Part shown: piece by piece, positions 1 through 13,600 of the stretch | Layout of the letters: every line of letters starts with the position of its first letter | Position numbering within the stretch: position 1 is the first letter of the stretch | From: Bactericera cockerelli | Lineage: Eukaryota > Arthropoda > Insecta > Hemiptera > Triozidae | DNA: 64,000 nt | Assembly: GCA_024516035.1 (NCBI GenBank) | Contig: CM044967.1 | Location: forward strand, 20,404,884 to 20,468,883 | Direction: 5' to 3' | Made by a program: the position numbers and the translations under genes | Notes under the pieces: generated by a model | What the model saw: the letters and a program-made list of their open reading frames with translations, nothing else | Databases searched by the model: none | Told to the model about the DNA's origin: nothing

Positions 1-183
1 TTTATTTTTTTTTTTTTTTTTTTTTTTTAATGAGTGTTTCACAGCCTTTTTTGTTTCGTAGACATGGAACAGCAGATCCTGCCCATCGCGTAGTATGCCT
101 CACTTCTGGTGAGCGAGAAGTGACACAATAGTTCCCATTTAGGTGCTGGGTCAACATGAGCGCACCGGACGGAAGGTATTCCA
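1..183 (-). mobile_element. SINE with CATGTTGACCCAGCACC core and poly(A) tail
   Basis: On the minus strand, GTTGACCCAGCACCTAAATG and TTGTGTCACTTCTCGC, ending in a long A run (T run at 4-28 here). The same core is at 43690-43960 (plus) and 52612-52760 (minus). The reading frame across it is accidental. Confidence 0.75.
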
Positions 184-190
184 CAAAAAA

Positions 191-1908
191 CTGTAACCCA
201 ATTTTGAATATTTTTTTTTTTTTTTTTACAAAAAAAAAGGTATAAACCTACTCAATGGTAGTCACACTATTCATACTGTTAAATTTAATATGATGTTGAA
301 CAGTTCCAGTAATTATTTATTTATTGAAATAAACATTATTGATGCTCAAGTCATCTCTGATAAAGTCAGAGTTGGATGTCTGAGGAAGACATCATAAAGA
401 TCTTGGAAGACCCTTACATCCTTAACCAAAAATTTATTTTATAAGAGAGGATAGTTATCCTGGATGAATTTGGATGGAACTCCTTTTATCAATTTGACGT
501 ACAAACGGGATTTTCTAGGTACAATACAAGTTTATATGTATAGCTAATGATTACATTTAAAACCAAGTAACAAACCAGTGAAGTGAAGTTTGCAAATTTG
601 TTTTGTTTCTAAGCTTCAACATGTTATAGAATGGAGAGTTTGGATCATGAAGAAAAGTTTAGTGCAAGTATGTGAAAATGTAAAGTGAAGGTTTGAGCAA
701 AGCATATTGGCAAAGAACAAATTCTAAACAGCAAAATGAATTCAATGAAAGCAGTATTTTTTATATATATATTTTTTTGGACAGTCTGGATAGTAACATA
801 ATAAATAATCGCCCAGTTCTATAGAATAGAATAGATTTTGTATAATAATAGAATTATACAAAATAATAGGTCTGTAACTCTACAAAAAAATATAATTTTT
901 GAGGAAATTTTGTTAACTTAAATTGAATGTAAGCTATTGATTTTAAGCCATTCTAGAGTTGTAAATGAGATTGGCCACACATGCATAACTGCTTTGCCCT
1001 CTCAAGCTTAATAGGTGCCTGCCACTATAATGCTCATGTCCAAATACTAAGTCACAACCATTCGATATCTTGATAAATTTGACGGGACTGAAGATTATGA
1101 AAGCTTTACATGCATTTTGTCACATGCTAACTGAAGTAAATCTAAATAATCGTTAACTGAGTTCGGAGAAAAAAATCCAATACACGTTCTTATGGGGGCT
1201 ATTTTTCTAACAAGGATTTCATCGTGTTCTGGGCTTGGGACGCCTTTATCGTTTCGAGCATTCAGAATTTGCAAAGAATGATTTTCAAATTTTCACTGTT
1301 TTACGTAAAATTTAACAAGATTCCTGGGCTCGGGAATAACCATGGAAATCTTTACGATGAACTCTTTCGATAGAGCCAAAAAAAAAAAAAAAATATATAG
1401 GTGGAAGTGATTTATTTAGCGTTTTGTACTAGGGTACTAAAATTAAAAATTCATGCTTTATTTTTTTCTATACTTTTTCTTAAAGAAAGGACTTAAATAA
1501 CCCAGATACCCCTGAATCGCTATGCTGCTTAAGCTGTTTAAATGAAGCACTGCATGTAAAGACACTTGCACATAGAGGACTGTAAATATAGAGCTTGCAG
1601 TTCCCGAGGGTTTATAATAGCTTACAAAGAAAAAGCCCAAGTTCTCACGATGGTTGATCACACATAGAAATTTGTGGTTCAGGACGAGCTAACTTTTTTT
1701 AATTTAAGTTGGCTAGACCATCACTTCCCCAGCTGTGACCAAGGTGGAAACAACACAAACAACTCTATAGCCACAAATTTAATTTGTGTAACCTACACAG
1801 AACAACAACACGTGTAGATTATGTAGAAGCTGTACTCACCTGGTTTTTTTTGCATTGCTCGAAAATAGTAGGCACAATATGAGTACATCAAGGGCTTTTA
1901 AATTATGT
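191..1908 (-). other. Presumed shi 3' UTR and downstream flank
   Basis: No convincing coding sequence. On the minus strand, AATAAA-type signals occur near 1456, 1411, 435 and 317, so the shi transcript probably ends in this stretch. It includes an A-run at 1380-1393 and part of a CAA-tailed repeat near 1700-1760. Confidence 0.4.
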
Positions 1909-2029
1909 TTACTTGAAGCGACTAGCAAAAGCGTTTGAAAGTTCGTTGACAGCGTGTTGTGCGACCGCCTGACCCACAGCTTGCTGCACCCGCTGAGGAA
2001 TCTGTGGCATGGGCACGGTGCCTACCCGG
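1909..2029 (-). CDS. shi: shi exon 14: C-terminus and stop
   Basis: Last coding exon, residues 833-872: [20 protein letters not shown], then [18 protein letters not shown] and TAA at 1911-1909. The [13 protein letters not shown] ending matches the insect shibire tail I know. Acceptor CTCCTGCAG; phase 2 into it matches exon 13. Because it sits 11.9 kb beyond exon 13, other terminal exons in that intron are possible, but I could not recognise any. Confidence 0.9.
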
Positions 2030-4656
2030 CTGCAGGAGAAAAGAAGTTAGAGAAATGAAGAGATTAGATTTTTGTTAGAAAGCCAGTTAATAGTTTTCCA
2101 TAGAGTAGAACGAGACAACTTTTCAACTAAAGTGAGATAAGGACCATCACTTCAACCAGCTGTAGCCAAGCTGGCTACAGTAACAACAACAGTATAATAT
2201 CGGAAATATTTACTTTTTTACTTTCTATTACCTATAATATAAGGTATAAATACTTATGGGTAATAGAAAGTAAATCACAGACCTTGGAAAAATTTACCAG
2301 TAATAAATTACTATTAACTAGTGCTGGTGCCTAAAGTATGAGTCAAAGTATAAAGTACACCCTCTTTTGTTTTCAACGTCCCTTTCAAATGCAAGGTCAT
2401 GCCACAACTGGGTTTCAACATTCTCTGGAAACTCACCAACCCGATGCTCTAATAAACCTCACCCAGCCAAAGTGGACCGGTAATAGCCAGTGCCACGAGG
2501 GTTATTATTATTATTTAACACTTTATTGGTCAACTACATGATACATTCAACAAAATATAACATGAAAAAAAAAGCAATAGAATATGTAGTGAACCAAGAG
2601 GCGAGGTTAAAGCCTGTGGCTCTTCCACCGAACCCCATTTGAACACACCCTTTTTGTAAAACGTTTGAGTCAAAATGAGTTGTTTTGTTGGATTTTATAT
2701 TTGCAACTTATTTCTCAAGAAAAGTCTAAAATTAAAAAAAAAAATTCATTATTGTATTGTAAAGGACTAATCATTAGATCTATACCAACATAGTATTTCT
2801 TATTTGATACTGCCTTATTATCGATCGCATTTCCATTTTTATATAGATACGACAAATCATAAAAAAAAATTCCTTAACCAATATAATTGCCCAGCTCCCG
2901 AGGATAATAAACATAACAATACAATATTAATAAACAACATTAATCACAAATTTACCTTCTAATCACACAAAGATGAATGAATGCAAGAAAAGATAAATAT
3001 ATTAGTAAAAATACAAGATATTACAAAGAGGTAACGTTGAGATATTACAAAGAGGTACTCAGTGCTGAGTACACTGCCTCGGGAAGATGTCCTTGGAGAA
3101 GTTTTACATGTGTTGTGAAAAAAAAGAATAAGATGTTTCACCAGATATTACAATACCCAAAATTTAGGATGTTTCAAAGTCCTGATTTAGCGAACCAATA
3201 CTCAATATTTGTAAGGTAGTGTTATCTGGTTTATGTGTAGAAAGTTATTTCATGTTAAAAGAAAGTTTTATAGCCAAACCAATTAATTTTCTATTAACAA
3301 ATAAACAGCTAATTAATTTGACACTAAATATCTGTATATCCTCCACAAATTGGAGTAGATTATTGATTTAAAATGTATATGTAATAGCTTGTTGTATAGA
3401 TATCTGGTCAAACGAAGAAAAAATACCATTGCATTTATAATTGACGAAACAAGAGCACTTTAAAAAATACCACTTCCAGGGGTTGAACCTAAATGCTGAG
3501 TTCACTGACAGAACGGCCAAAGGTACTTTTTATACATAGGAAAAAATCAGAAATAAAAAAATTCTATCCTCCTCAAAAGGAGCAAATACGCGATTTCTGG
3601 GACAAGATATCCACAAGTTTTCACAATTTTTCATCAATAAACATCATAATAAAGAATGGAACATTTAAAACCTTTTCAGCATAATGCTGGTGTGGGTTGT
3701 TTATTAAAACTAATTTTCAATTATAAAATAAACGAACAATTCATTTCGCTAATCTTGTGTTTTGTCAAGATAATGACGCCTAGTAAGAGACTGGTACCTA
3801 CACTATCTCTGTACAAAATAGATTTACCTCATTCAAGACTTCATCACCCTGGCTCGTACCTCCATTCACGTTAAGGAGGTAGCTTGCTTGGCTTAACATT
3901 ACATTTAATAATTTCGGGTGAAACCTATTTTTTATTTCTATTAGTATTCATTTTGGATATGGTTGTAAAAAGAAGTTTTGAATTGATATGTACATAAAAT
4001 ACATATACAAATTATAAAGTCAAAAAAGATCTCATAACTGTCTAGCACCATGGAGCAAACTCGACTTGAGCTAATGCCACTCGGAGAAAAGATAAAATAT
4101 ACTTTCTTTACCATCACGCTCCTCTCTCTCAGAAAGCACACAGTTCAGATAAAGGTTATGTGTACTTACATTGCATTGCATAAATGAAGAATACAGGTAC
4201 TCGAAATCACCTGTACACTGAAAACGGTCACAAGTCGAAGGGAGAAGACTGGCCAAAATATAGAGCAAACATCATATCTTGAACTTGAAGACATCTTGTA
4301 GATCATGACTCATGCCCGACACTTCATAGTCATACCCACAGTAAGGTATAACTTGTGAAAACCTTCAGGACAACTCCTTTCAATTTTCACCTAATGTTTT
4401 CTCTCTAAATTCTTGTTGAATGTTATAATAATCTAAACATGAATGAATAGACTGTACTTTTGATAGAATACCAACGCAACGCTGCTACAAAGGCATAGAA
4501 TACACTTGATTAATCTGAGCATTTAATGGACTAATTCTCATGAAATCTGATCAAATAGATCATTAAAGTCTTTTCACTAACTCAATTTAAAAAAATCCTT
4601 TGTTATGAAATACAGATGTAAATACACTTACTAGCAGAATTTTCTGCCCACTTACT

Positions 4657-4688
<32 letters not shown>

Positions 4689-7600
4689 CAAGTCCAATAA
4701 ATTTGACACAACAATTTGTATTCCAAAATTTCCAGACATTTTTGTTTTGAAAGAAAATCAAGAGTATGGGAATTTACAATGAAAAAGAGAAACATGTAAA
4801 AATCACTCACAGAAGTTCACAATGGAAAAATAAAAATCTCTCTTAGAAGCCCCCCAAAAAAAACGGTAACCAGGGAAAAATGGTCAATGTTTCTTCGTTC
4901 CTCTTTTAGTTTTCAAGAATATTTTTTTATTACTTCCGATAAATTTCTAATATTAGAAAACGGAAGATTGTGTTCGTTTTTGTAAATAATAAATATTTTT
5001 TTCTCCGATTTCAATTTTTTTCATATTTCTGGACGTTTCATGACCTCCTGAGCAACTTTGGTTTTGCGTCTGTCTGTCGGTTAAAAACATTCCTCGTTAC
5101 GCGCAAATCTCAGAAACTACTGAACGGATTTCGACGAAATTTTGTAAACATATCTTAAATTTATCAACTTCACACTAGCGGTTCTTGGTGATAGAGACCA
5201 TGCGCCTGACCACTAACTTTTAAATTAAACCCTTATATCTCGTGAACGGTACACCCGATTTTGATATATTAAAAAAAAAAAAAAAAAAATGAATGTATAT
5301 GCGTATTAGCATTTTACATAGTGCATTTATAATTATTTTTTAAATAAATTTTATTTTGCTCTGAAATTTAAGATAATCCAAAATTTTGGACAAAAAAGTC
5401 AAAAAATAAAGTCCATGACTTGCCGATACAAAATTTTTTTGAAGAATCTAGAATGTAGGAAAAAAGGTATTCTACCATTTGAAACAAATTTTAAGACAAT
5501 CGGTTTTGCTGTTTTGGAGATACAAGTGATTTAGTATAAAATCTCGAAATTGCCACGTGTATACAAAGTGAACCAATCATGAGGAAGTATTGTATCCATA
5601 TTTTTTCTCCATTTAAGTGACTTCTTTGAGTGATTTTTACACGTTTCTACTGTTCAGTGTAAATTCACATACCGTTAGTTTTATATCAAAACAAATATGT
5701 CTGGATTTTCTTTAAAAGCTACAACAAGATTGTGTAAAATTTAGTTCACAGGGAGATATATGGAATAACAGCATGTGGGCATTTCTCCCGGAAAAAAATC
5801 AAACAATCATGATCATTTCTTAACCTTGATTGGTTGATTATTTTTTTTCTATAAACTTTTGACATTGAAAAAATAAAAAATGTAAATTTTTGAATATTTG
5901 AATGTCTTATTTATTTATTTAAACAACTTCATGGTACTTACAAAAACATCTCCTATAATATGAGAATGTATAGGCTAACTTTGACCTGTGAGAATTTTAT
6001 ATAAGTGGAATGTATTTAAAATCTAGTGACGAAGCCACTAGGAACTGTGTAAAATTGTGTCCTTAATATGAGATCTTTTTATTATTAGACCATAAACTAA
6101 AGATTCCGAAGAAGGTAAATGCCCACTTTGGCCACAAACTATAAATAGTGCTTATTTTTTTGCCTTATTTATCTAATTAATAACATTATCAACGTGGGTA
6201 TTTCTAATGATTTATGTCACAATACTTTCTCTGATTCTGGAAGAAAATCATCCGAAATAAAACTAGTTTTGGTGCATCAAGAAATTTGCTTTCATCAAAT
6301 ACCAGACCTACTGCTGTTAGTCAGCCTTGCTCGCTAATATTTTTTTTTCTTCTTCTTTTTATATTAAAATGCAGCCTTAAAAATATTGTTTTGCTTACAT
6401 CTAAACTAAAGCTTTTATGATTCCTAATTTCGTCATATAATATGAAATTTAAAATAGCTACTATTGGTCTCACAATTCATGGTGATTTACCTTAGATCAA
6501 CATTAAAACAAACATTCTTTTTTCTTCTCAACTTACAAATAAGTTCACTTAAGTTGAGAGGATGAATACCTTTCACGAGACATTGAACTTGATAAAATCA
6601 AATAAATGGTATAATTTGAGAATTGATTTGACGTGTATGACGTAGGTAGGTATTCAAAAATGTTGTCAATTTGATTTATTTGACCAATATATCTAAAAAG
6701 AAAAATAAATACTATATGTAAATCCAGCACAAAAATAAAATTTTAAAGTAATATAACAATTTAATCAGTGCTTTCGTATGAATCCATAGTATACAATATG
6801 AGACTATTTTTGAAGATAGATGATTGAAATAAAACTGAATTATAAATCATTGATGTAATCTCTCCTTCAATATTTCTGGTTATTGGTTCAATTGGTGAAG
6901 GGAGAAAAGTCAAATATAAGGTTCGAAGTGAGACCAGACTCCTGGGTCTCAATATAAAAAATATGATCAGAAAAAGGATAAATGTAACCTACCATTTAAT
7001 GAAATGCACTGTTACAATTTAATTTTCCGAGTCTTAGTATCGCCAGTATCGCACCTATGGTCAACAAACTTTGTACTTTAATAATAGCTCAGTTTTTTTT
7101 TTTTTTTTTTTTTTTTTTGTCGAAAATGACTTTGGGTTGAAACTAGTTAGTTATGAAACATTTTAGACATACGAAATACTTCATTTTCCAGAAGCACTGA
7201 TTAAAAATGAATTGAGAAGTTTTTTGAACAACATTAAATAAATATCTATATATAATGGAGAAATCTGTTATATCAATTGAAATGACCTATAGTGTCAACA
7301 CGATATTTTCTACGTATTTACAAGTGAATATGTACTTTAATGATGTTTACGAGTGTTATTAAATGTTATAACTTATAACATAGAAGAGGCAATAAAATTC
7401 TCAAGGGAAGATAAATAATAATTCTCATTAATCTTTTCTTTCGTCTAATAATTCTCATTCGCAAACAGATCCAGCATTTACCTCACAGGCAGAATGCACA
7501 TAAAACAGTAAAAACAAAATATGATTATTGGAATCTACCAAAAATGGGAACCTGGAGCTACCAAGTACAAAACTTCTTCTTAAAATGTTGTATACAAACA

Positions 7601-10600
7601 ATTATAAGAAAAACATGATCTTTTTTAAAACAACACGGTAAGTGTAAATGTTAAAACTGATATCAAATGAGGAGAACTGGTTTTGTTTCTGGTAAGACAA
7701 TTGGTTCAGAATTTAAATTACTGGCGAATTAAATATTTAACATCTGAGGCTTGGATATATGTTTTAAGCCATTTAATAATCAATAGCTTTGTTTCTTTTA
7801 GAATATATTTGACAATGAATCTTTGGATCACTTTTAATTTTTTCTTGTGAAAGAATATTTTAACAATAATTTTAAGTAATATCATAATAAATATTATTGA
7901 TAATTTGTGATAAGAATATTATTAATAACTTAATAATTTATGTAAAATAATTAGATACAATCTTTAAATTGTCATAGGACTACATGTGATCACTTTACAG
8001 TATTACAAATAACATCCCCACGGAAAAAAAGAAGAAATATTTTTCAAATACTTCTTTCTTCTTCCTCGTTATTTTAACTTTTATGTAACAAATTTAGATA
8101 AACTCACCTCAAGAATAATTCAAAGTCCTCATCAATGTAAGCGACAATTATCTAATATGTTTTGTTATAAATAAGAACTACTAAAATATAATTATTATTG
8201 ATATAAGATCGAAAATTTCCAGCTCTTTCATGAAACATAATATACTCGTAAAATGACCTATCATGACTTTCTCAGCTTTTCTAAAATTCAAAAATATTGA
8301 CTAAGACATCGAGAGCAGATAATTTAAGAATTAATATTGATCTCGATAAGTATTTCAAATTTTGAAGTAAAAAAAACTCCTTCAGAATCTTCAATTTACC
8401 AGTTTCACTCCAATAGACCCAAAAACAACTGAGATGTATTTCAACAAATGCAAATCTAACCAAAGCATTTCGAAGACAATTGGATCTGCAGTTTAGCATG
8501 GTACTATGCAAAATAACGAGTATACAACTTGGTAGCTAGAAATTTTAAACCTCATCATAAATAATGTTAACCTTAGCCCAAAAATACACAGTTAACAAAA
8601 CAACCAACGCAGCACCGTTAGTAAAACCCAATTCCAAGTTAGTATAATCCAGTTTCAATAAAAATAAATTGAAAATACAAGTGACAGTGGGCGTTTCCAA
8701 GTACTGACATTAATATCATATTTTTTGACAGTAGTTTTTCGTTTAAAAAAATCAACAGCATTGCTATTGTACGTTTACCTACTATAGATTTTTTTTAATG
8801 TGATGTCCCATTCATTCAATTTCGAACGATTCAGCTAGAGTCAGTCCTGAATATTAAACATTTGACTACTCAATGTGTTCGTCACAAAAAAATAATTTCG
8901 TTCTGTTAAGGGCCCCGGAACCCATTTCCTATTTTTAGGTTAAGTTCATGTAAATTACCAACATTTACTTCTTTTTATGGACTTGCCTTTTTATAGTTTT
9001 TCTCCACAGCGCCTAATTTTGGAATATTTGTTTATTAGGAAGAAGTCAGAGTGCAAACTAAGGACTTTATAATAAGACAAATAATTTGGCCAAACCATTC
9101 AATACAGTTTAAGAATAAATAGATTTGAACAAAGGCATTAATTGAAAAAAATCTTTTCATCTACCCAACATTAAGAAGAGAATAACAAGAGCCCGATATT
9201 GACTGATAACAACATCTAGGAGTAAGTTGATTATTAACCTATAAGGTCTATATGACTTACTAGAACTCAAAAATCCAATATTAAAAAAATACATAACATA
9301 GGAGCTCTGACATGCTAAAAATATGTATAAGAGAGCACCTAAAATAGTATATCGGGGACTTTCTAGATATTCCATATTATTATTTTTTGGGACTTTTGGA
9401 TACATAGCTGGTGATATGGGACGTATTATCCCCATAGGTTTTGGGTTTTATAAAATGTTCTCTCAATTTTCGACTAGGAATCCGATAGTATAATTTTCAG
9501 GACGATGGAACTTACGGTTGTGGACTTAGGAATGATTCTTGGAACAAACAAGACAATGTGACGGTATAATAATGAATTCATCTAAAAACATAAACTTATG
9601 AAATAAATAATATGCTAAAAATAGGATTCAAACCTACGACAAAGTGGTTCAAATATGAAAATTTTTCAAGCTCTCTTCTGTATCTGAGCTTAACTACTGG
9701 TGCACCGTGATTTTGACACTGAAATCCTTTTCAATTTTTTCTTTAAAATAAGCTAGCAAAAAAAATCATCTTCGAACCTAGGTCACAGGTTTGATTTCTA
9801 CCTTTGGAAATATTTCTCATTTAATAAGTGTATGTTTTCAGATAAATGTTCTTTTTTATACCGTCACATTATCTTGTATATTCCACGAACCATTACTAAG
9901 TCCAGAACAAGTACGATTGTCTTAAAAATCATACCTTTGGATTACTTGTTGAAAATTACATAAGAAACAACTATCACTTTATTCCCACAACCCACTGGAA
10001 GGATATGCATTAGAAATCCCATATAAAATTTTAAGAAAAAAAATAAAAAAAATAGAAACCCTGTAAAACTAATTTAAGAAAATTTCATCATACAAGTTGT
10101 TTTAAATAAAGTGGCAACCCCATTAGAAGTTTAGAACGCCTTGGAATTTCACCAGTCTGTCAATATCTAATTTACTTGAAATAATAAAAAATAAGAAACA
10201 GGTTTCATAAATTTTATCAAAAATCTGAATGAGAAGTTTCCAAATGCCTGAACAAAAATCAGGAGTAGAAAAATAATACTCAATTCAAGATATTGGTTAA
10301 AATATTTACAATGAGATTTGGTGTCAGATTTCATAAACGACAGACAGGATGTTAATTAAAAGATGAGGAATTTTTTTGTTGAAAAGAACTGTTTTTTTTT
10401 TTTTTTTCATTTTTCGCACCAAATAGTTTGTTTGACAGCAGAAATGAAATTTACTAAGTTGAAATATAATATTTTATTTGAAAAAAATTGCAAATGAAAG
10501 TTCATGTAGGAATGTTTCACAATACAATACAAACTCGGGAAATTATTGATGGTTGAGAAACAATTTCAATGCCTTTTGTAATAAATCTATTTATTCAGTG

Positions 10601-13600
10601 ATTGAATTAGGTAGGTAGTTATTTTATCACACTTGGCGAGTTTCCATTAATAATTATGAAACGCGGGAAATTGAAAATAACGCTCGAAGTTTTATTATTA
10701 TTATTATTTATTTTTTTGGCTGCGTTTTAAATTTAGGACAACACTCAGAAAAAAAATTAGGTTTGTATCTCATTCCAGTAATGTAAAATGAGAACCAAAA
10801 GGCATTACTAAACAAATTAAACGTTAAAATTTTAAATTTTAGCTCCAAATGCTTCAATATTAAAATCTTGTACTTTTGATATTTCATTATTTTAGTATTT
10901 AAAAACGATTTTAGCCGAGAAGAAAAATATAACTATCATTCCTATAATAATAATAATAATAATAATAATATCGCCTTATTTATACTGCCCGATTAGGACT
11001 ATTAAGTCCCATTATTCCAGCAGTAAGCCCAAGACATATTATTATGTGGTAAAAATCCCAATTGGGAGGATAACATGTCATGTCCCAGCTGGGTTTCGAA
11101 CCCACGACCTCTGGAGTCTTTGGATTCACAGAGTGCCGCCTTTACCACTGAGCTACCGGGACATGTTAAAACATCATTTTTTTAATCCATAGATAAATGA
11201 TCGGGAGATAAAGAAAATTTAACCAAAGTCTTACAGAAAAAACCGATGTTTTGGAAAAGCCACTTTCCATGTAAAGAACTTCCTTTGTTTCAGAACAAAG
11301 AATAAACTAATTCACGTCATGGTTGCAAAATTTTTGAACAAAAATGATCATGCATGTGATTATTGGTTACCTAAAATTCAAAAACTCAGAAACAAGAAAA
11401 ACAAAGAGACTTGTTTTAATTTCAGGATTCACAATTATGTATTGAGTGGGCCAGAAAAGAACCAGACACTAACTTTTGATATTATTTTATCATAGGGTCA
11501 TTTTTGTTGGACGAGAGACTAATGATTTATTTATTAGTGGCATGGTAAATAAATAAAACACTTATAAGCATTTTTTATAAATTATTTTTGTATTGCAAAG
11601 TACACACAGCATACCAATCAGTCACTCAAAATGCATTTTTTTATTCAATAAAAAATTATGTTTTTTTTTTTCTTTTTCGACCCTTTTCTAATAGTGTCCA
11701 ATTATTACTTTCTTATCAGAGATAATGGAATTGAGCTTATAAATGTAATATTGAGAATCTATACGTATTATAAATATTGTTAGAATACTAAAACAAATAA
11801 AATACTTATGTGTTAAAATAAATATATTAATATGCAATTGACAGAACTAATATTAAATATTAATTTAAAGAATTACACTTGTGTAATATATATCAGATGA
11901 GTTAAGCAATGAGCCCATATTGACTTTTTAAAGGTATTAATAAATAACCCATGCAGTTAGCGCCGTCTGTAAGTTACAAAACAGAACAAAAACAAACCAT
12001 CAACCAAAAGTTATTGGGTATTTTGTTCAAGGGGAGAGGGGGAGGAAGTTTTCTTTTCACAATGAAAGTTCATAGAAATGAGTTTTTCTACCCAGAAAAA
12101 AAAAATAGATCTCAGTTCATTTATGTTTGCCATGTTATAAAATGTTAGTGCTGTACTTCACAAAAACGTAGATTCATTTTACAGTGTTTGTTCTAGTTTA
12201 TGAAAACTGCTCTAAACACTGTCTACTTCTGCCGCCCTGAACCATACTCAAGAGAAGATTTACCTTCCAACTGACTATTAACTTTCTATCAAAACTAAAA
12301 TTGCTGAGAAATTTTGATACCCGAAAAGTCCTCATGACTTTTTTTTCGTGTGCAAATAAAAATTCATCATGTATAATATGCAACAGGGCGAGTGGGCGGA
12401 CAAAGCCGCTGGTTCTGTACAAATTCAGAAAAGCAAATAAGTTTTCACTTGAAAATATGCAGGATTTTTCCCCATCAAACACATTCTATTGGAAATACAG
12501 AGTTACGTGTAAGAAAAGCTTCAATATTAAAATCTTGCATCCTGAATTTTCACTGTGTAAATATTTCAAGCCATTGAGAAAGGCAAAAAATAGCAATTAT
12601 GAGATTCACTGTAAAACAAATCCTGCTTTTAACTTCAATATTTGGCAGATTGAGCCACAAGCGCCCAAAAAATAATAATAGTAAAAGTAAAATATCTAAT
12701 ATTTCAGTTTGTGAATATTCATTCATGAAGACAATATTACTCAGGAACTTTTCACTCATTCAGACATTAAAATGGTAATTCGGAAACTCCTCACTCAGAA
12801 CAACTAGAACATTTGATCATCTAGTTTGAACTATAAGATCTGTATTTTCCTTAATATCCATGATATTATGACCAAATAAAAAAGGTCAATATTTAATACT
12901 AAAAAGAAATTGTGACGAAATTATGTTTGACAAAGAAAAAGATCCTGCGATTAAAATTAATAAAAATAGTAGATCAATTAAGTATCACCTCAAGTTGTTG
13001 CAAAAAGGCTATTTATTGATCCACATCGTTTATCGTCTTTTATTTTTCGCCTAGTTTTACCAATAAGGAACAGGAGTTTACAAAAACACTGTTAATGGAG
13101 GTACGAGCAGTCAATGGTAATAAATGTGTTAATTTCTACAAATTTCCCACAACCCTTGGTTTCAAACAAAGTCATGCAATAAAATTTCCCATCACAACGG
13201 TGATTTTCCTCGAAAAAAAAAAAAAAAAATATATAGAAATAGATAGCAATAAAATATTGATAACTATATTAATATTCCCCATATAAGATTAGTGTAATAA
13301 TTTATTATTGTTACCATCATTGGTGGTTGTTATTTTTCTTTTATTTTTATCTATTGTATCGATATGTAGCTTTATTGATCTTTCTTTAATATTATTCTAT
13401 AAAAATTATTGTAGTTTTTGTACATTGTGGATACACATGCAATTATGATAATATTCATTATTTATTTCTCAAGAACACAAAACATACATACCGACAAGGT
13501 AAAATATTGAAAATAACCATATATTTTCACGCTAAGGTAGATTTTTGCTGTTGTTTTACAATAAATTATATTTCTACTGTTGACAATTTGGGGGGGAGAG

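Noticed and set aside
12301..12675. 124-residue open frame on the plus strand
   Set aside because: No recognisable motif, overlapped by open frames on the opposite strand, in the middle of a shi intron, no splice context.
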